Positions 28,326 to 36,988 of a DNA stretch of 37,776 nt are shown here, in pieces. A program made the position numbers and the translations under genes. Position 1 is the stretch's first letter, and the number at the start of each line of letters is the position of its first letter. This DNA comes from Nemertoderma westbladi. Lineage: Eukaryota > Xenacoelomorpha > Nemertodermatida > Nemertodermatidae. The notes beneath the pieces were generated by a model that did not search any database, had not been told where the DNA came from, and worked only from the letters and a program-made list of their open reading frames with translations. The DNA is taken from the NCBI GenBank assembly GCA_032718475.1, contig JAUCBJ010002627.1:1-37776 (forward strand). The letters are read 5' to 3'.

Positions 28326-29263
28326 TTATGCGATTATTCGCAACCTTCATATCCCCAAGTTTATTCCTACAGTAATTGTGCTTGTTATATATACCGTTAT
28401 AGTTAAACTAACCCCGGTACTACATCAGGGCTGCTTGGCGTAGGTAAAGACTGGTGATTTTGTGCCCCGGTCACTCCAGCAGATACCGTGGTTCTTTTAG
28501 CTGTTCAAGTATTTTTAACTACTGATTATTTGTTGTATAAGTACTTGTACCTAATTTAGGGTTTAGTGTACAATGCTTTCCGAAGGTAATTAGTGTGTAG
28601 GCAGTATATTTGTGTTGTAAAGTGGTTAATAGGCACGTTGGTTCTGGTAGACCGCGGTAATTAACTTCTAGGTAGGAACACTCCGTGATACATAACGTAG
28701 CACTTATAGCGATACGGCTATAAGTCGTCAGACGGTGGTATTTTTCCTATCTGGACAACGCAGTATATTTACTACTACTTATTATTTTCAAATACCGTAG
28801 TACCCTGTTCGATGTAATAACCAGATAATCTAACCCTTTGTTAGGCTGGTTTGTAGACTTCTTGTAAAATTACCCTAAAAATTCGTACTTGTAATTTTTG
28901 TGTTTATTTAGAGATTGTAATCTCACCCGAATTGTACGTAATTTGTAGTATTAAGTAACTTAGGTAAATTAGAATTATTTGTTTTAGTGTCCAACAAGTA
29001 GCACTCCACTGAGAGCGCACCGCTTCTGTGTAGTGACTCCCCCCAGAAATAATAACATTTATTTCAAATATTGACAAAACCCATTTTAACGGGTATATAT
29101 ATATTATAAATCAACTCAAACGATTTATAAATAGTAGACCTGCCATACAACAATTAGGTCTCAATATCAGTTGGACTACTGCTTAAATAACGGTAATAAA
29201 GTAAGTTAAAGTAACCAAGTAACCCTTAAAATTCAGAAATTCAATTATTTAAAATAATTGACA

Positions 29264-29632
29264 TACCGGTATTTACCATAGGCTTATTATATTTATTTCT
29301 ATAAATTTAGGCTGAAATTATACCGGTATTCTGTAATTAATTCTAGTCTGTAATTATACTTATATATATACATTATAAGTGTAAGCTGTATACCGGTATT
29401 CACGATAGGCCTATTATATATTTATAAATTTAGGCTGAAATTATACCGGTATTCTGTAATTAATTCTAGTTAATAATTATACTTATATACACTATAAGTG
29501 TAAGCTGTATACCGGTATTCACGATAGGCCTATTATATATTTATATATACTTGTGCTGAAATTACATACCGGTATTCTGTGACAAATCTAGTCTGTGACA
29601 ATACTTATATATATATACTATAAGCATACTGG
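29264..29632. repeat. Tandem triplication of about 120-127 bp with TACCGGTA and AGGCCT palindromes
   Basis: Units begin at 29264, 29391 and 29510 with TACCGGTATT. Each holds a second TACCGGTATTCTGT near its middle, and two of the three have the palindrome ATAGGCCTAT. Copies 2 and 3 are more alike than copy 1. It ends 140 bp before the first long ORF. Confidence 0.85.
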
Positions 29633-29771
29633 TATTCTAATATATTATATATATATTACGCTACACTGAGTAGCAGTATCAGTAATTAATTACTAGGCTA
29701 ACAGTGATACTGAATTACTAGGCTTGCTTAAACTGTAATATAGCAGTAGGCATTCAACTGTACAAACAAAC

Positions 29772-31883
29772 ATGTCTGACACAAAGCAAAACCTGTCAGA
29801 CAGTCTCCTAGATACAACCATATGTGACCCAGACAGGAGTGTGGAACGTGTAGGACCGAAGTTCAACTCACCTCTTACTGTAAGAAAGATCATCCCTCCC
29901 GTAGTAATATCAGACCCTAGGTTAGTCCAACATCGTAGGTCTATCATAGGCACTCGAGCTCAGGTCAAGCGGGACCAAGAAGCAGCAGAACAGCAGCAAC
30001 CCATGAGCCAAGAACTTATTTCTCAGCGGCCCGACAGCTCCAGTAGTGCGGATACTGTAGAGCTGACACCCGAGCACGGCGCAAAGATGACAGATGCGGT
30101 TTATTCGGACCCCCTTCTCATCCTTCCTGCAGCCGTACTCACTAGGTTATTGATTGCGGTGGAAGAACACCAGATCGATTGGGCGAGAAACAAGCGATTG
30201 ACTAGAGATAGTTATGCGGGATACACAAGGGAAGAACTGAAGTCTATTGTCGAGTCGCAATGGAACTTCCCCGGACCCGGACTCCCGTTTGATTTATCAG
30301 AAGCTGCCTGGGAAGACATACACAGGATGGGAGTAACCAAGGAAACCATCGATCCAGCTGTGTGGAAGAGGTCCGCAGCCGGATACGTACAGGGATTCTT
30401 CAGCTCTATGGAGCGATTAAAGGAACAACTGTTTCAACAACCCCAAGGACCTCAAGAGCAGGAACAGCTGCTTTATCAAGTTAGAGAAAGAATTCTGCGA
30501 ATCAGGCTAATCTTATCGGCCTTTGAGGAGGCTTCTAAAAGAAGACAAGACACGTCGTTGCAAGTTGCCGTAAAGACTTGGTTTCAACGGGTGAGTCTCC
30601 AGGTTCAAGGAACGGCTCAGTGGAAAGTTCAACTGGATGAGCGCTCAACCCATGGAGAATCAACAGACGCTACATTTTCCCAAGTGGAAAGTGAAGCGAC
30701 GGCAGAGAAACCGCATAAGAGGGATGCCATTGACATCTATCTGTCAGACTATCAACGTTTTTTAGGTGATGAAGAGTTGAGGAGAAGGCTAGATGGACTT
30801 AGCCCTAATAGTGAAGGAACCCAGCGTGTGTTGGACGCCATCGATGTGGATATGAGAGCTGCGAACCAAGCTAAATTTGATGAACAACTCCGCATTGCTA
30901 GAGTCCAAGAAGAACAAGTAAAGAAAAAACGTATAGAAGACAGAAAGACAGCGGCAGTGGCAGCAGCAGTGGCAGCGGCAGAAGCGGAAAGAAAAGCGGC
31001 AGCGGCAGCGGCAGCGGCAGAAGTAGAAGCGGAAAGAAAGGCGGTAGAAGTGGAAAGAAAGGCGGCAGTGGCCGAAGCGGAAAGAAAGGCGGCAGTGGCA
31101 GCGGCAGAGGCAGTGGCAGAAGCAGAACGGAGAGCCTCTGAAGAAACCACCCAACTAGAATTGGAAAACATTCAGGAGAATCAAGACTGCATAAATAAAC
31201 AGTTAACAGCTAGTCAAATGCAGATGATGGGTCGATCAACTCCCAAAAGACAGGGATATACATCATCTGAGGAAGGCGATACCACCGATCCTGAAGACGG
31301 AGGAAATAGATCTCGTCTAAGCAGACGTATAAGAATGTCCCACCATCAGAAATTGCTTGATTTGCCCCCAGCTGTTAGAAGGCAACTAAATAACACAAAC
31401 TTAGGTAGTATAGAACCCACAGACCAAATAATTAACATAGAAAGACTCCCTACTATAGTAGATGAGCCTGAAATAATTAGGCCTGTTCTCGAAGCCACCC
31501 CTTCGGCGATAGAGACACCTGTACTCCCTGAACCTACCTCTAAATTCCCTCTGCACAGCACGAAGCTACCTGTGCCCCACAGAACCACCCCTGAAATTGT
31601 TCATGTCCTGGACTCCGAGCGAAATATTCATGACTTGTCGCCCGTTGTCCCTCGTCCGCCTGCTACAACGTTGGCGCCTCCCGCTTCGGCGGTCGAGTGG
31701 GTAGATGAGGGACGACGGGAGATGGGTCTCCTGCTCGGACAGCTGAGGGAACAACATTCTCGCTCCTCTCAGCAGGCCCAGGAGATGGAGGGAACTGTGC
31801 AGCAGTTAAAGGGAACAATTAGAGAGAGTAGGTTAGAGTTGCAAGAAGTGCAGCAAAGTATCGCGTTAGAACGCGATAAATGA
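29772..31883 (+). CDS. Coiled-coil protein of a BEL-like unit, ORF1 (703 residues), function unknown
   Basis: It starts at ATG 29772 and ends at TGA 31881-31883. The N-terminal 100 residues look disordered. Residues about 105-330 are helical with conserved-looking Trp/Phe blocks, including LTRDSYAGYTREELKSIV. Residues about 386-456 are an Ala/Glu/Lys/Arg coiled coil built from AEAERKAAVA-type repeats. Then comes a Ser/Pro-rich stretch and a C-terminal coiled coil. No zinc knuckle, protease or enzyme is present. The next ORF is in the same frame, 13 codons after the stop, so readthrough of one TGA would fuse them. The position before a Gag-protease suggests a structural or Gag-like role; this is inference. 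Confidence 0.7.
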   Translation: MSDTKQNLSDSLLDTTICDPDRSVERVGPKFNSPLTVRKIIPPVVISDPRLVQHRRSIIGTRAQVKRDQEAAEQQQPMSQELISQRPDSSSSADTVELTPEHGAKMTDAVYSDPLLILPAAVLTRLLIAVEEHQIDWARNKRLTRDSYAGYTREELKSIVESQWNFPGPGLPFDLSEAAWEDIHRMGVTKETIDPAVWKRSAAGYVQGFFSSMERLKEQLFQQPQGPQEQEQLLYQVRERILRIRLILSAFEEASKRRQDTSLQVAVKTWFQRVSLQVQGTAQWKVQLDERSTHGESTDATFSQVESEATAEKPHKRDAIDIYLSDYQRFLGDEELRRRLDGLSPNSEGTQRVLDAIDVDMRAANQAKFDEQLRIARVQEEQVKKKRIEDRKTAAVAAAVAAAEAERKAAAAAAAAEVEAERKAVEVERKAAVAEAERKAAVAAAEAVAEAERRASEETTQLELENIQENQDCINKQLTASQMQMMGRSTPKRQGYTSSEEGDTTDPEDGGNRSRLSRRIRMSHHQKLLDLPPAVRRQLNNTNLGSIEPTDQIINIERLPTIVDEPEIIRPVLEATPSAIETPVLPEPTSKFPLHSTKLPVPHRTTPEIVHVLDSERNIHDLSPVVPRPPATTLAPPASAVEWVDEGRREMGLLLGQLREQHSRSSQQAQEMEGTVQQLKGTIRESRLELQEVQQSIALERDK
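30950..31135. repeat. GCAGCG-type hexanucleotide repeat in ORF1
   Basis: Imperfect GGCAGC/GCGGAA units encode the Ala/Glu/Lys/Arg helix. Slippage in multiples of three would lengthen the coiled coil without breaking the frame. Confidence 0.7.
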
Positions 31884-31922
31884 GTAAATACACAAAAGGG
31901 TATACTACCAACCCCGGTAACA

Positions 31923-34460
31923 ATGTGTCAACCTGTTAGGTCTGAAGTATTTCATGCGCAAGGTGTGGAGCCTACATGCATCTATACTGCTAGCGAAGTA
32001 GAAACTCCCATAGTAAACCCTATTAAGGGTAATTATAAACCTGTTGACAATGATATCCCATATAGACTTGATAATAATCCGAGAAATTTATATACCGATA
32101 ACTCGATATTAAATAACACGATGGCCCAAGAAAGTTTTACGCGTCAAATGGCTAGAACCGAAGCCCGTCAAGCGGTAAAGGTGGGAGAGATAGTCAAGTT
32201 CAATGGAGATGAGATGAAATGGTTACCTTTTAATGAATATTATAAAGATAACATACAGAACTCTGTACTATCTAATGGAGAGAAACTTAGATTCCTCATC
32301 GAGTGCTTGGAAGGATCTCCCAAGTTAATGGCGTTAAAGTTTATTGGACATCCAGATGGATTAAGACAAGTTTGGGATACACTAAACATCAGGTATGGTA
32401 ATAGGAATAACATAGCTAGATATTTGTATGCAAAATTAGTAGCACCCCGAAAGTTCATTAGCAGCAGGATAATAGAGTTTTCCGATGAGATTCAAGAGAT
32501 CTGTAGACAATTAGATTGGTTAGGTAAGTCTCATGAATATCAGAGTTTTATGGTTATTGGAGCCGTGGCTTCTACTTTACCGAAGGGTGGAGTAGGTACA
32601 CACTGGGATAAGAAAGTGTTATATATGATGGAACAACAACGACGAGACCCTACCATGGCTGATCTCATGTCATTCTTAGATGGAGAAGTGAAATTACAGC
32701 TCCTAAAACAGTCCAGAGAGAAGACACCGGAAAACAAGGTAAGTGAGAAACCCGTTTCTAGGAGAAGGGTAATACCAGTGTGTTATACAGACGACGGCGA
32801 AAGCCAGGCTTCTCAAGAGGAAGACAGCGGGAAAGACACTGAAAGATCTTACTATGACAACAAAGCGACTAAGGACGTAAGTAAATTCAAGTCTCGAACC
32901 AATGACAAGAGAGAACAGGTAAGAAAAACTCCCCCTACGTCTCCTAAGAGAATTCAAGTAAGAAAGCCCGAGGAAAGAACGAGTGTGCACAACGTTATCC
33001 AAAGTAAGGTAAGTAACATCAAACCAAAATGTATGCTGTGCGACGGGCCCCACCGCTTGAATATGTGTGATAAATTCCTAAAGAAATCATTAAAGGATAG
33101 ACGTGAAGTCATGTGGGATAAGCGGTTGTGTTATAATTGCCTCAGACGAGGACACCAATGGCGAACTTGTTACTCCGACGCAAGGTGTGCAAAGTGCGGC
33201 GCAAAACATCATATCTTGTTGCACACGGAATTCGAACGAAACAGCCCGAGTCAGGTAAGTGAGTCCGAACTACATGTCCAATTCAGTGATGTGAACGACA
33301 CTGACCAATGTTCTGAGATGGAAGGATTCTATACGGACGAATTCTCCAACGAAAACGAATCCTGTTACCTGATAAATACCGCAGTGTATCGAGCACTTAC
33401 GTATGAAAAGGACACCGACAGCGAGCTCCCCCCAACTACTTCTGACCGACAACCATCTTGGAAAGCACCAACTTCCAATGTAGGAATCCGAGAATTTCCC
33501 GTAGTGCAGCTAAGGGTCCACGGACCTGAAAGGAGTTATATAGTGAACGCCCTTCTTGACTCCGGTAGCACAGTAACATTCATCGACAAAGAACTAGCCG
33601 AAGACATCTTTGCTGGACAACCCAAGTTCCGAACTAAGTTAAACATGTCAGGAATTATGCCGGTTTGGAAATCTACAGTAATCGCAGATTATTATGTAGG
33701 TGCGTTGTCCACCCCCCAGGATGAACTAGGAGAACACAGCATAAGGTCAGTAAAAATGGTGGCGATAAAGAACTTCGCTACCAGCCAAGTAGAACCTTAT
33801 AACTGGGATGAGGACGATTTCACCCAGCAGTTTGATATACCTAGATTCAACACCGATTACCCTGGAGTCCAAATACTCATCGGTCAAAATGCGCATGAAG
33901 CGCTCGAGACATTGGAGAAACGGCCTGCTCAACCGCAACCACTACAAGCTTATGCGGGAAGAACTAGCGTGGGTTGGTACTTTACTGGCCCTTCCCGTAG
34001 AACTCTCATGGATAGATTACCGAAAGATCAGGTATATCAAGTAAGAGAATGGGAAGATGAGAGCAGTGAGTTAGACGATCCAACTGAGGGAAGACCATAC
34101 TCCTCAGATAATGACGACATCAACTCCAATGTAGATCAATGGAGACATTGCCCCGAGACGATTAATCTAGCCGACATCGCCTCCAGAGGAGCAACTCCTC
34201 AAGAACTGACAGATACTCCAGACTGGTTAGGTGAACCCGACTTCCTAAGTAAAGAAGATGAATGGCCTCCCCACCTTAACCCGGCTGAGATTAGACAGGC
34301 CAAGGGAGCGGAGAAAGTAACGCAACCACTCAATCGCACAGCTGGTCGTTTATGTTTACTGGAAAGAGACCGAAAACTGTCTGGAAACTATGGAAGGCAA
34401 GATACTCTTCCCACGACCACCTCCCTAATCCAACAAATATCTAGGGACTCCATAACGTAA
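31923..34460 (+). CDS. gag-pro: BEL/Pao Gag-protease with RT core and integrase deleted, ORF2 (845 residues)
   Basis: Residues about 70-260 form a DUF1759-type Gag domain. Zinc knuckles follow: CMLCDGPHRLNMC near 370, and from 403 CYNCLRRGHQWRTC followed by CAKCGAKHH. The protease motif ALLDSGSTVTFID has its Asp at residue 546, and a VGWYFTGP block near 680 closes the protease region. Instead of some 600 residues of RT, the frame passes within about 60 acidic residues to WRHCPETINLADIASRG (from 740), the very end of a Pao RNase H. It stops about 90 residues later with no integrase. The frame is intact through the junction, unlike a random decay product. It would make particles and process them but not replicate alone. 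Confidence 0.85.
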   Translation: MCQPVRSEVFHAQGVEPTCIYTASEVETPIVNPIKGNYKPVDNDIPYRLDNNPRNLYTDNSILNNTMAQESFTRQMARTEARQAVKVGEIVKFNGDEMKWLPFNEYYKDNIQNSVLSNGEKLRFLIECLEGSPKLMALKFIGHPDGLRQVWDTLNIRYGNRNNIARYLYAKLVAPRKFISSRIIEFSDEIQEICRQLDWLGKSHEYQSFMVIGAVASTLPKGGVGTHWDKKVLYMMEQQRRDPTMADLMSFLDGEVKLQLLKQSREKTPENKVSEKPVSRRRVIPVCYTDDGESQASQEEDSGKDTERSYYDNKATKDVSKFKSRTNDKREQVRKTPPTSPKRIQVRKPEERTSVHNVIQSKVSNIKPKCMLCDGPHRLNMCDKFLKKSLKDRREVMWDKRLCYNCLRRGHQWRTCYSDARCAKCGAKHHILLHTEFERNSPSQVSESELHVQFSDVNDTDQCSEMEGFYTDEFSNENESCYLINTAVYRALTYEKDTDSELPPTTSDRQPSWKAPTSNVGIREFPVVQLRVHGPERSYIVNALLDSGSTVTFIDKELAEDIFAGQPKFRTKLNMSGIMPVWKSTVIADYYVGALSTPQDELGEHSIRSVKMVAIKNFATSQVEPYNWDEDDFTQQFDIPRFNTDYPGVQILIGQNAHEALETLEKRPAQPQPLQAYAGRTSVGWYFTGPSRRTLMDRLPKDQVYQVREWEDESSELDDPTEGRPYSSDNDDINSNVDQWRHCPETINLADIASRGATPQELTDTPDWLGEPDFLSKEDEWPPHLNPAEIRQAKGAEKVTQPLNRTAGRLCLLERDRKLSGNYGRQDTLPTTTSLIQQISRDSIT

Positions 34461-35944
34461 CAACATACGGAGTGGGTGTGTGACTATATTATTTTATATT
34501 TATTTTTATTATTTTATATTATGTATGTATTATTATGTAATTTTATTATAATCGTTTTCTTTAATTTTATTTAGTAGAATGTTATTTTAGCGATTATTTA
34601 GTAGATTAGTGCAATATATATTCGCGTTTATTACTTAATTACTTATATATTATATATTTAGTGCGACGGCGAGAAATAATTCTTTTTCTCTTTCCTTACT
34701 GTCCGTATTACATTACAAATACGTAACTACAGTAAGATGAAATGTCCGTACTTATTAAAGTACAATAAAGCTCCTACTATATTTAAGTATTATTGGTAAG
34801 CAGAGTATTAGGAATGCAAAATTCAGATCCTCGTGTCTCGGCTAAACCAAGCTCTGGGTAGACCTTGGAAACGACTTGCCTCTTCTCACTGACATTGCTT
34901 CGTGCGATATTGCTCTCATACCGTATATTAAATAATACATATAGTAGCGTGATGTCCTTTTAACAGTAGCGTATAACGCAAAATAAATCTGTTAAACCCT
35001 TAGATCCTTTAAAATTCTAGTCGATTAAGATATCGTAGCACTTACCGATACTCTTAAAAGGTCAAAATTCCTAGAATCAAGGATCCCAGTCCCCAGACAC
35101 ATTCTGGAATAAAATTGTGTCTATTTAACATTAAATAATAAAATTTACGGGAATAAATTTAAATTCATATATTTCAATGAATTTAATAAATTGTCATTTT
35201 ATACAATTTATAACATTCCCAAAATTCCATTAATTAATAGATCATGGGAGCGGAGATTCACTCTATTAAGTGTATTTGTGTGCGAGAATCTCCAATATAT
35301 AGTCAATAGCCGATAAAATTCATAAAATCATATATAAAGATGATATTGACAATTAAAGAATTACTATTAAATAGCATCCCAGATCTGTATGCATGAGAAT
35401 TACCCTAATTCTACCGCTACCTTTCCATAATGTCACCATGGCAACAACCACGCTAGAATTAGAAGTGAGTTAAAAGAACAATAAAGCTTGCCCATTGAAT
35501 AGCATAGGGAATAAATAGCGCACTGCTAGTATCCAAGGATACATAATAAATAAAGTGACATTCTGGAAGGCACTTGACTAACGGACAAATGACCCGAATG
35601 TGTGATAGAATGTGTACCATTTGTGACAGTTACATGGAATTTGTGCGTTTGTAGGTGAATGTTACTACTAAGGTGTGTTTACAGTAGCGAGTCGCAATTG
35701 TGAAAGTAGCCCTAACTCTCCAGTAAGAACCTGAAGTATATCTAAGCCTTTGGGACGGACGGTGGAGTGACTCGTGCTGGTTGTTGTAGTCGTTGTGCAG
35801 CTACGACGTTGGCGATAGGCACATCGGCGAAAGTACACCAGCGCTGAGGATCTCGCACTGTCCGGGGGCAGAGAGGGGTAGGCAGCGACGCCCGCTCGCC
35901 TAAATATAAACTCATTATAATATGGATAAACTTATATAGCAGAT
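34461..35944. other. AT-rich 3' region, poly(A) signal candidate, no gene
   Basis: No ORF or RNA is recognised. AATAAA at 34764-34769, about 300 bp after the ORF2 stop, is a plausible poly(A) signal. No LTR matching 26245-29771 was found. The final part (35700-35930) becomes GC-richer. Confidence 0.45.
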
Positions 35945-36076
35945 ATGATTGAGTTGATAGAAGATGATCTTGGTATCAGGGAGCGATATACTCTACCTTT
36001 ACAAGCGTTTGTTGATAGCTTGATACGCGGCGACGCTGGTTCAACTACTACGGAGGACGATGGTCATTATATCTAA
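35945..36076 (+). CDS. Small ORF of 43 residues, same frame as the next
   Basis: ATG at 35945, TAA at 36074-36076. The product begins MIELIEDDLGIRERYTL and is acidic. The stop is followed, two codons later and in the same frame, by the ATG of the 123-residue ORF, so the two may be one gene interrupted by a nonsense change. No family recognised. Confidence 0.35.
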   Translation: MIELIEDDLGIRERYTLPLQAFVDSLIRGDAGSTTTEDDGHYI

Positions 36077-36082
36077 CCGCCA

Positions 36083-36454
36083 ATGTCCCGGGAGCAACTT
36101 GCGCGTGGGTTGGACTGTAGAAAATTCACCGCTCGCTATACGCATCGTAATGGTACGTATATGGACTTCTTAACTACTGGTCATCCTATCGACCTACACG
36201 ATACGAACGATATAGACACCAAAAGGGAAATGGTTTTATTTAAATATCATACCCAGCGGAAGCGGAACGATAAACTGAGACTCGAACACGAGAATTCTAT
36301 TCGAAACCGACTCGAAAGTGCAGATGTTGAAGAGCCGGATAAACGCAGCGACTTCACCAAATACCTGGAATTCTTGAGAGAAACCTATATAGAATTATAT
36401 TCCCTAAATGCCGTGGATTTTCAAAATTTTATTTTATTCGAATTAACTTTGTAA
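36083..36454 (+). CDS. Small ORF of 123 residues, function unknown
   Basis: ATG at 36083 and stop at 36452-36454. The product is charged and mostly helical-looking, starting MSREQLARGLDCRKF and ending FILFELTL. The Arg/Lys-rich middle (KYHTQRKRNDKLRLEHE) suggests a nucleic-acid-binding helix but nothing firm. It has better composition than the AT-rich DNA around it. It could be the N-terminal part of a retroelement protein or a host exon. Confidence 0.4.
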   Translation: MSREQLARGLDCRKFTARYTHRNGTYMDFLTTGHPIDLHDTNDIDTKREMVLFKYHTQRKRNDKLRLEHENSIRNRLESADVEEPDKRSDFTKYLEFLRETYIELYSLNAVDFQNFILFELTL

Positions 36455-36513
36455 AGATTGCTTTGAGTTCTCATTAGTATTGGTTCTATCTATTGTGTAT
36501 CTATCGGTCAAGT

Positions 36514-36600
36514 GGTTCAGTAGCTCAGTTGGTAGAGCGTTGGAAATTATATGTGTAGTAGGTATCGAGTTCGAATCCTAGTAAGTGCGAATTATTTTTT
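36514..36600 (+). repeat. tRNA-like Pol III unit (SINE head or tRNA pseudogene)
   Basis: A perfect A box TAGCTCAGTTGG (36521-36532) with a GCTC/GAGC D-arm, a near-perfect B box AGTTCGAATCC (36568-36578) at correct spacing, and a T6 terminator at 36595-36600. Acceptor and anticodon stems do not pair, and the T stem is poor, so it is not a working tRNA. The features needed for Pol III transcription are nevertheless all present. Confidence 0.65.
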
Positions 36601-36649
36601 GTGCAGAATTTCAACTCATTTAAATTAACCGCTACAAATTAATTGCATT

Positions 36650-36988
36650 TGTCTGTACCAATAAGGCTGTAGTTATTTGATTGTAACCAATGTCGTGCAA
36701 GTTATATATTAGCTGGACCAATAAGCTATCTTTAAAACCTTGTTAGAACCCATAGAACAATCGAGAATTTTCTCGATTGATTGCAGCACAAATTTAGTAT
36801 ATAAAGGTGCGATTCGTTCATTAGTTATCACTCACACTATCTTCAATTTTCAATCTATACTTCTCAGATTTATTCTGTCGTGCTTAGTTTATTCTCAGAT
36901 TACATTGTATTATAATTGTGTCTTCTGTAATAAAGTCAGAATATTCTCTCAGCTTTTCTGTTTTACTATGAATTCACTACGGTGAACA
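36650..36988 (+). promoter_or_regulatory. LTR-like promoter and poly(A) module
   Basis: Three CCAAT boxes (36658, 36687, 36718; spacing 29 and 31 bp) precede TATATAAAG (36798-36806). AATAAA (36929-36934) comes 130 bp later. This compact promoter-plus-poly(A) order is what an LTR needs. A TGT at 36650 and an ACA at 36986-36988 could be its ends, but no second copy is in the window, so the borders are a guess. Solo LTR or the start of another element running off the right edge are both possible. Confidence 0.4.

Larger units (their letters stand above)
26245..29771. other. Long AT-rich leader-like region, no gene
   Basis: No coding frame is supported over 3.5 kb. It holds a promoter-like TATA/initiator pair near 26530, a 290-bp tandem duplication, a triplication of about 120 bp, and many TACCGGTA and AGGCCT palindromes. 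It may be LTR plus untranslated leader of the two-ORF BEL-like unit that follows, but no repeat partner was found after 34460. Confidence 0.5.

Noticed and set aside
30752-31171. Minus-strand open frames rich in Ala/Ser or Cys/Arg/Phe
   Set aside because: They are the antisense of the Ala/Glu/Lys/Arg coiled-coil repeat in ORF1.
26245-36000. LTR pair bracketing the two-ORF BEL-like unit
   Set aside because: I compared the leader (26245-29771) with the region after 34460 and found no shared long word, so LTR boundaries are not reported.
36514-36590. Functional tRNA gene
   Set aside because: Acceptor and anticodon stems do not pair; only the promoter boxes and D-arm are preserved.
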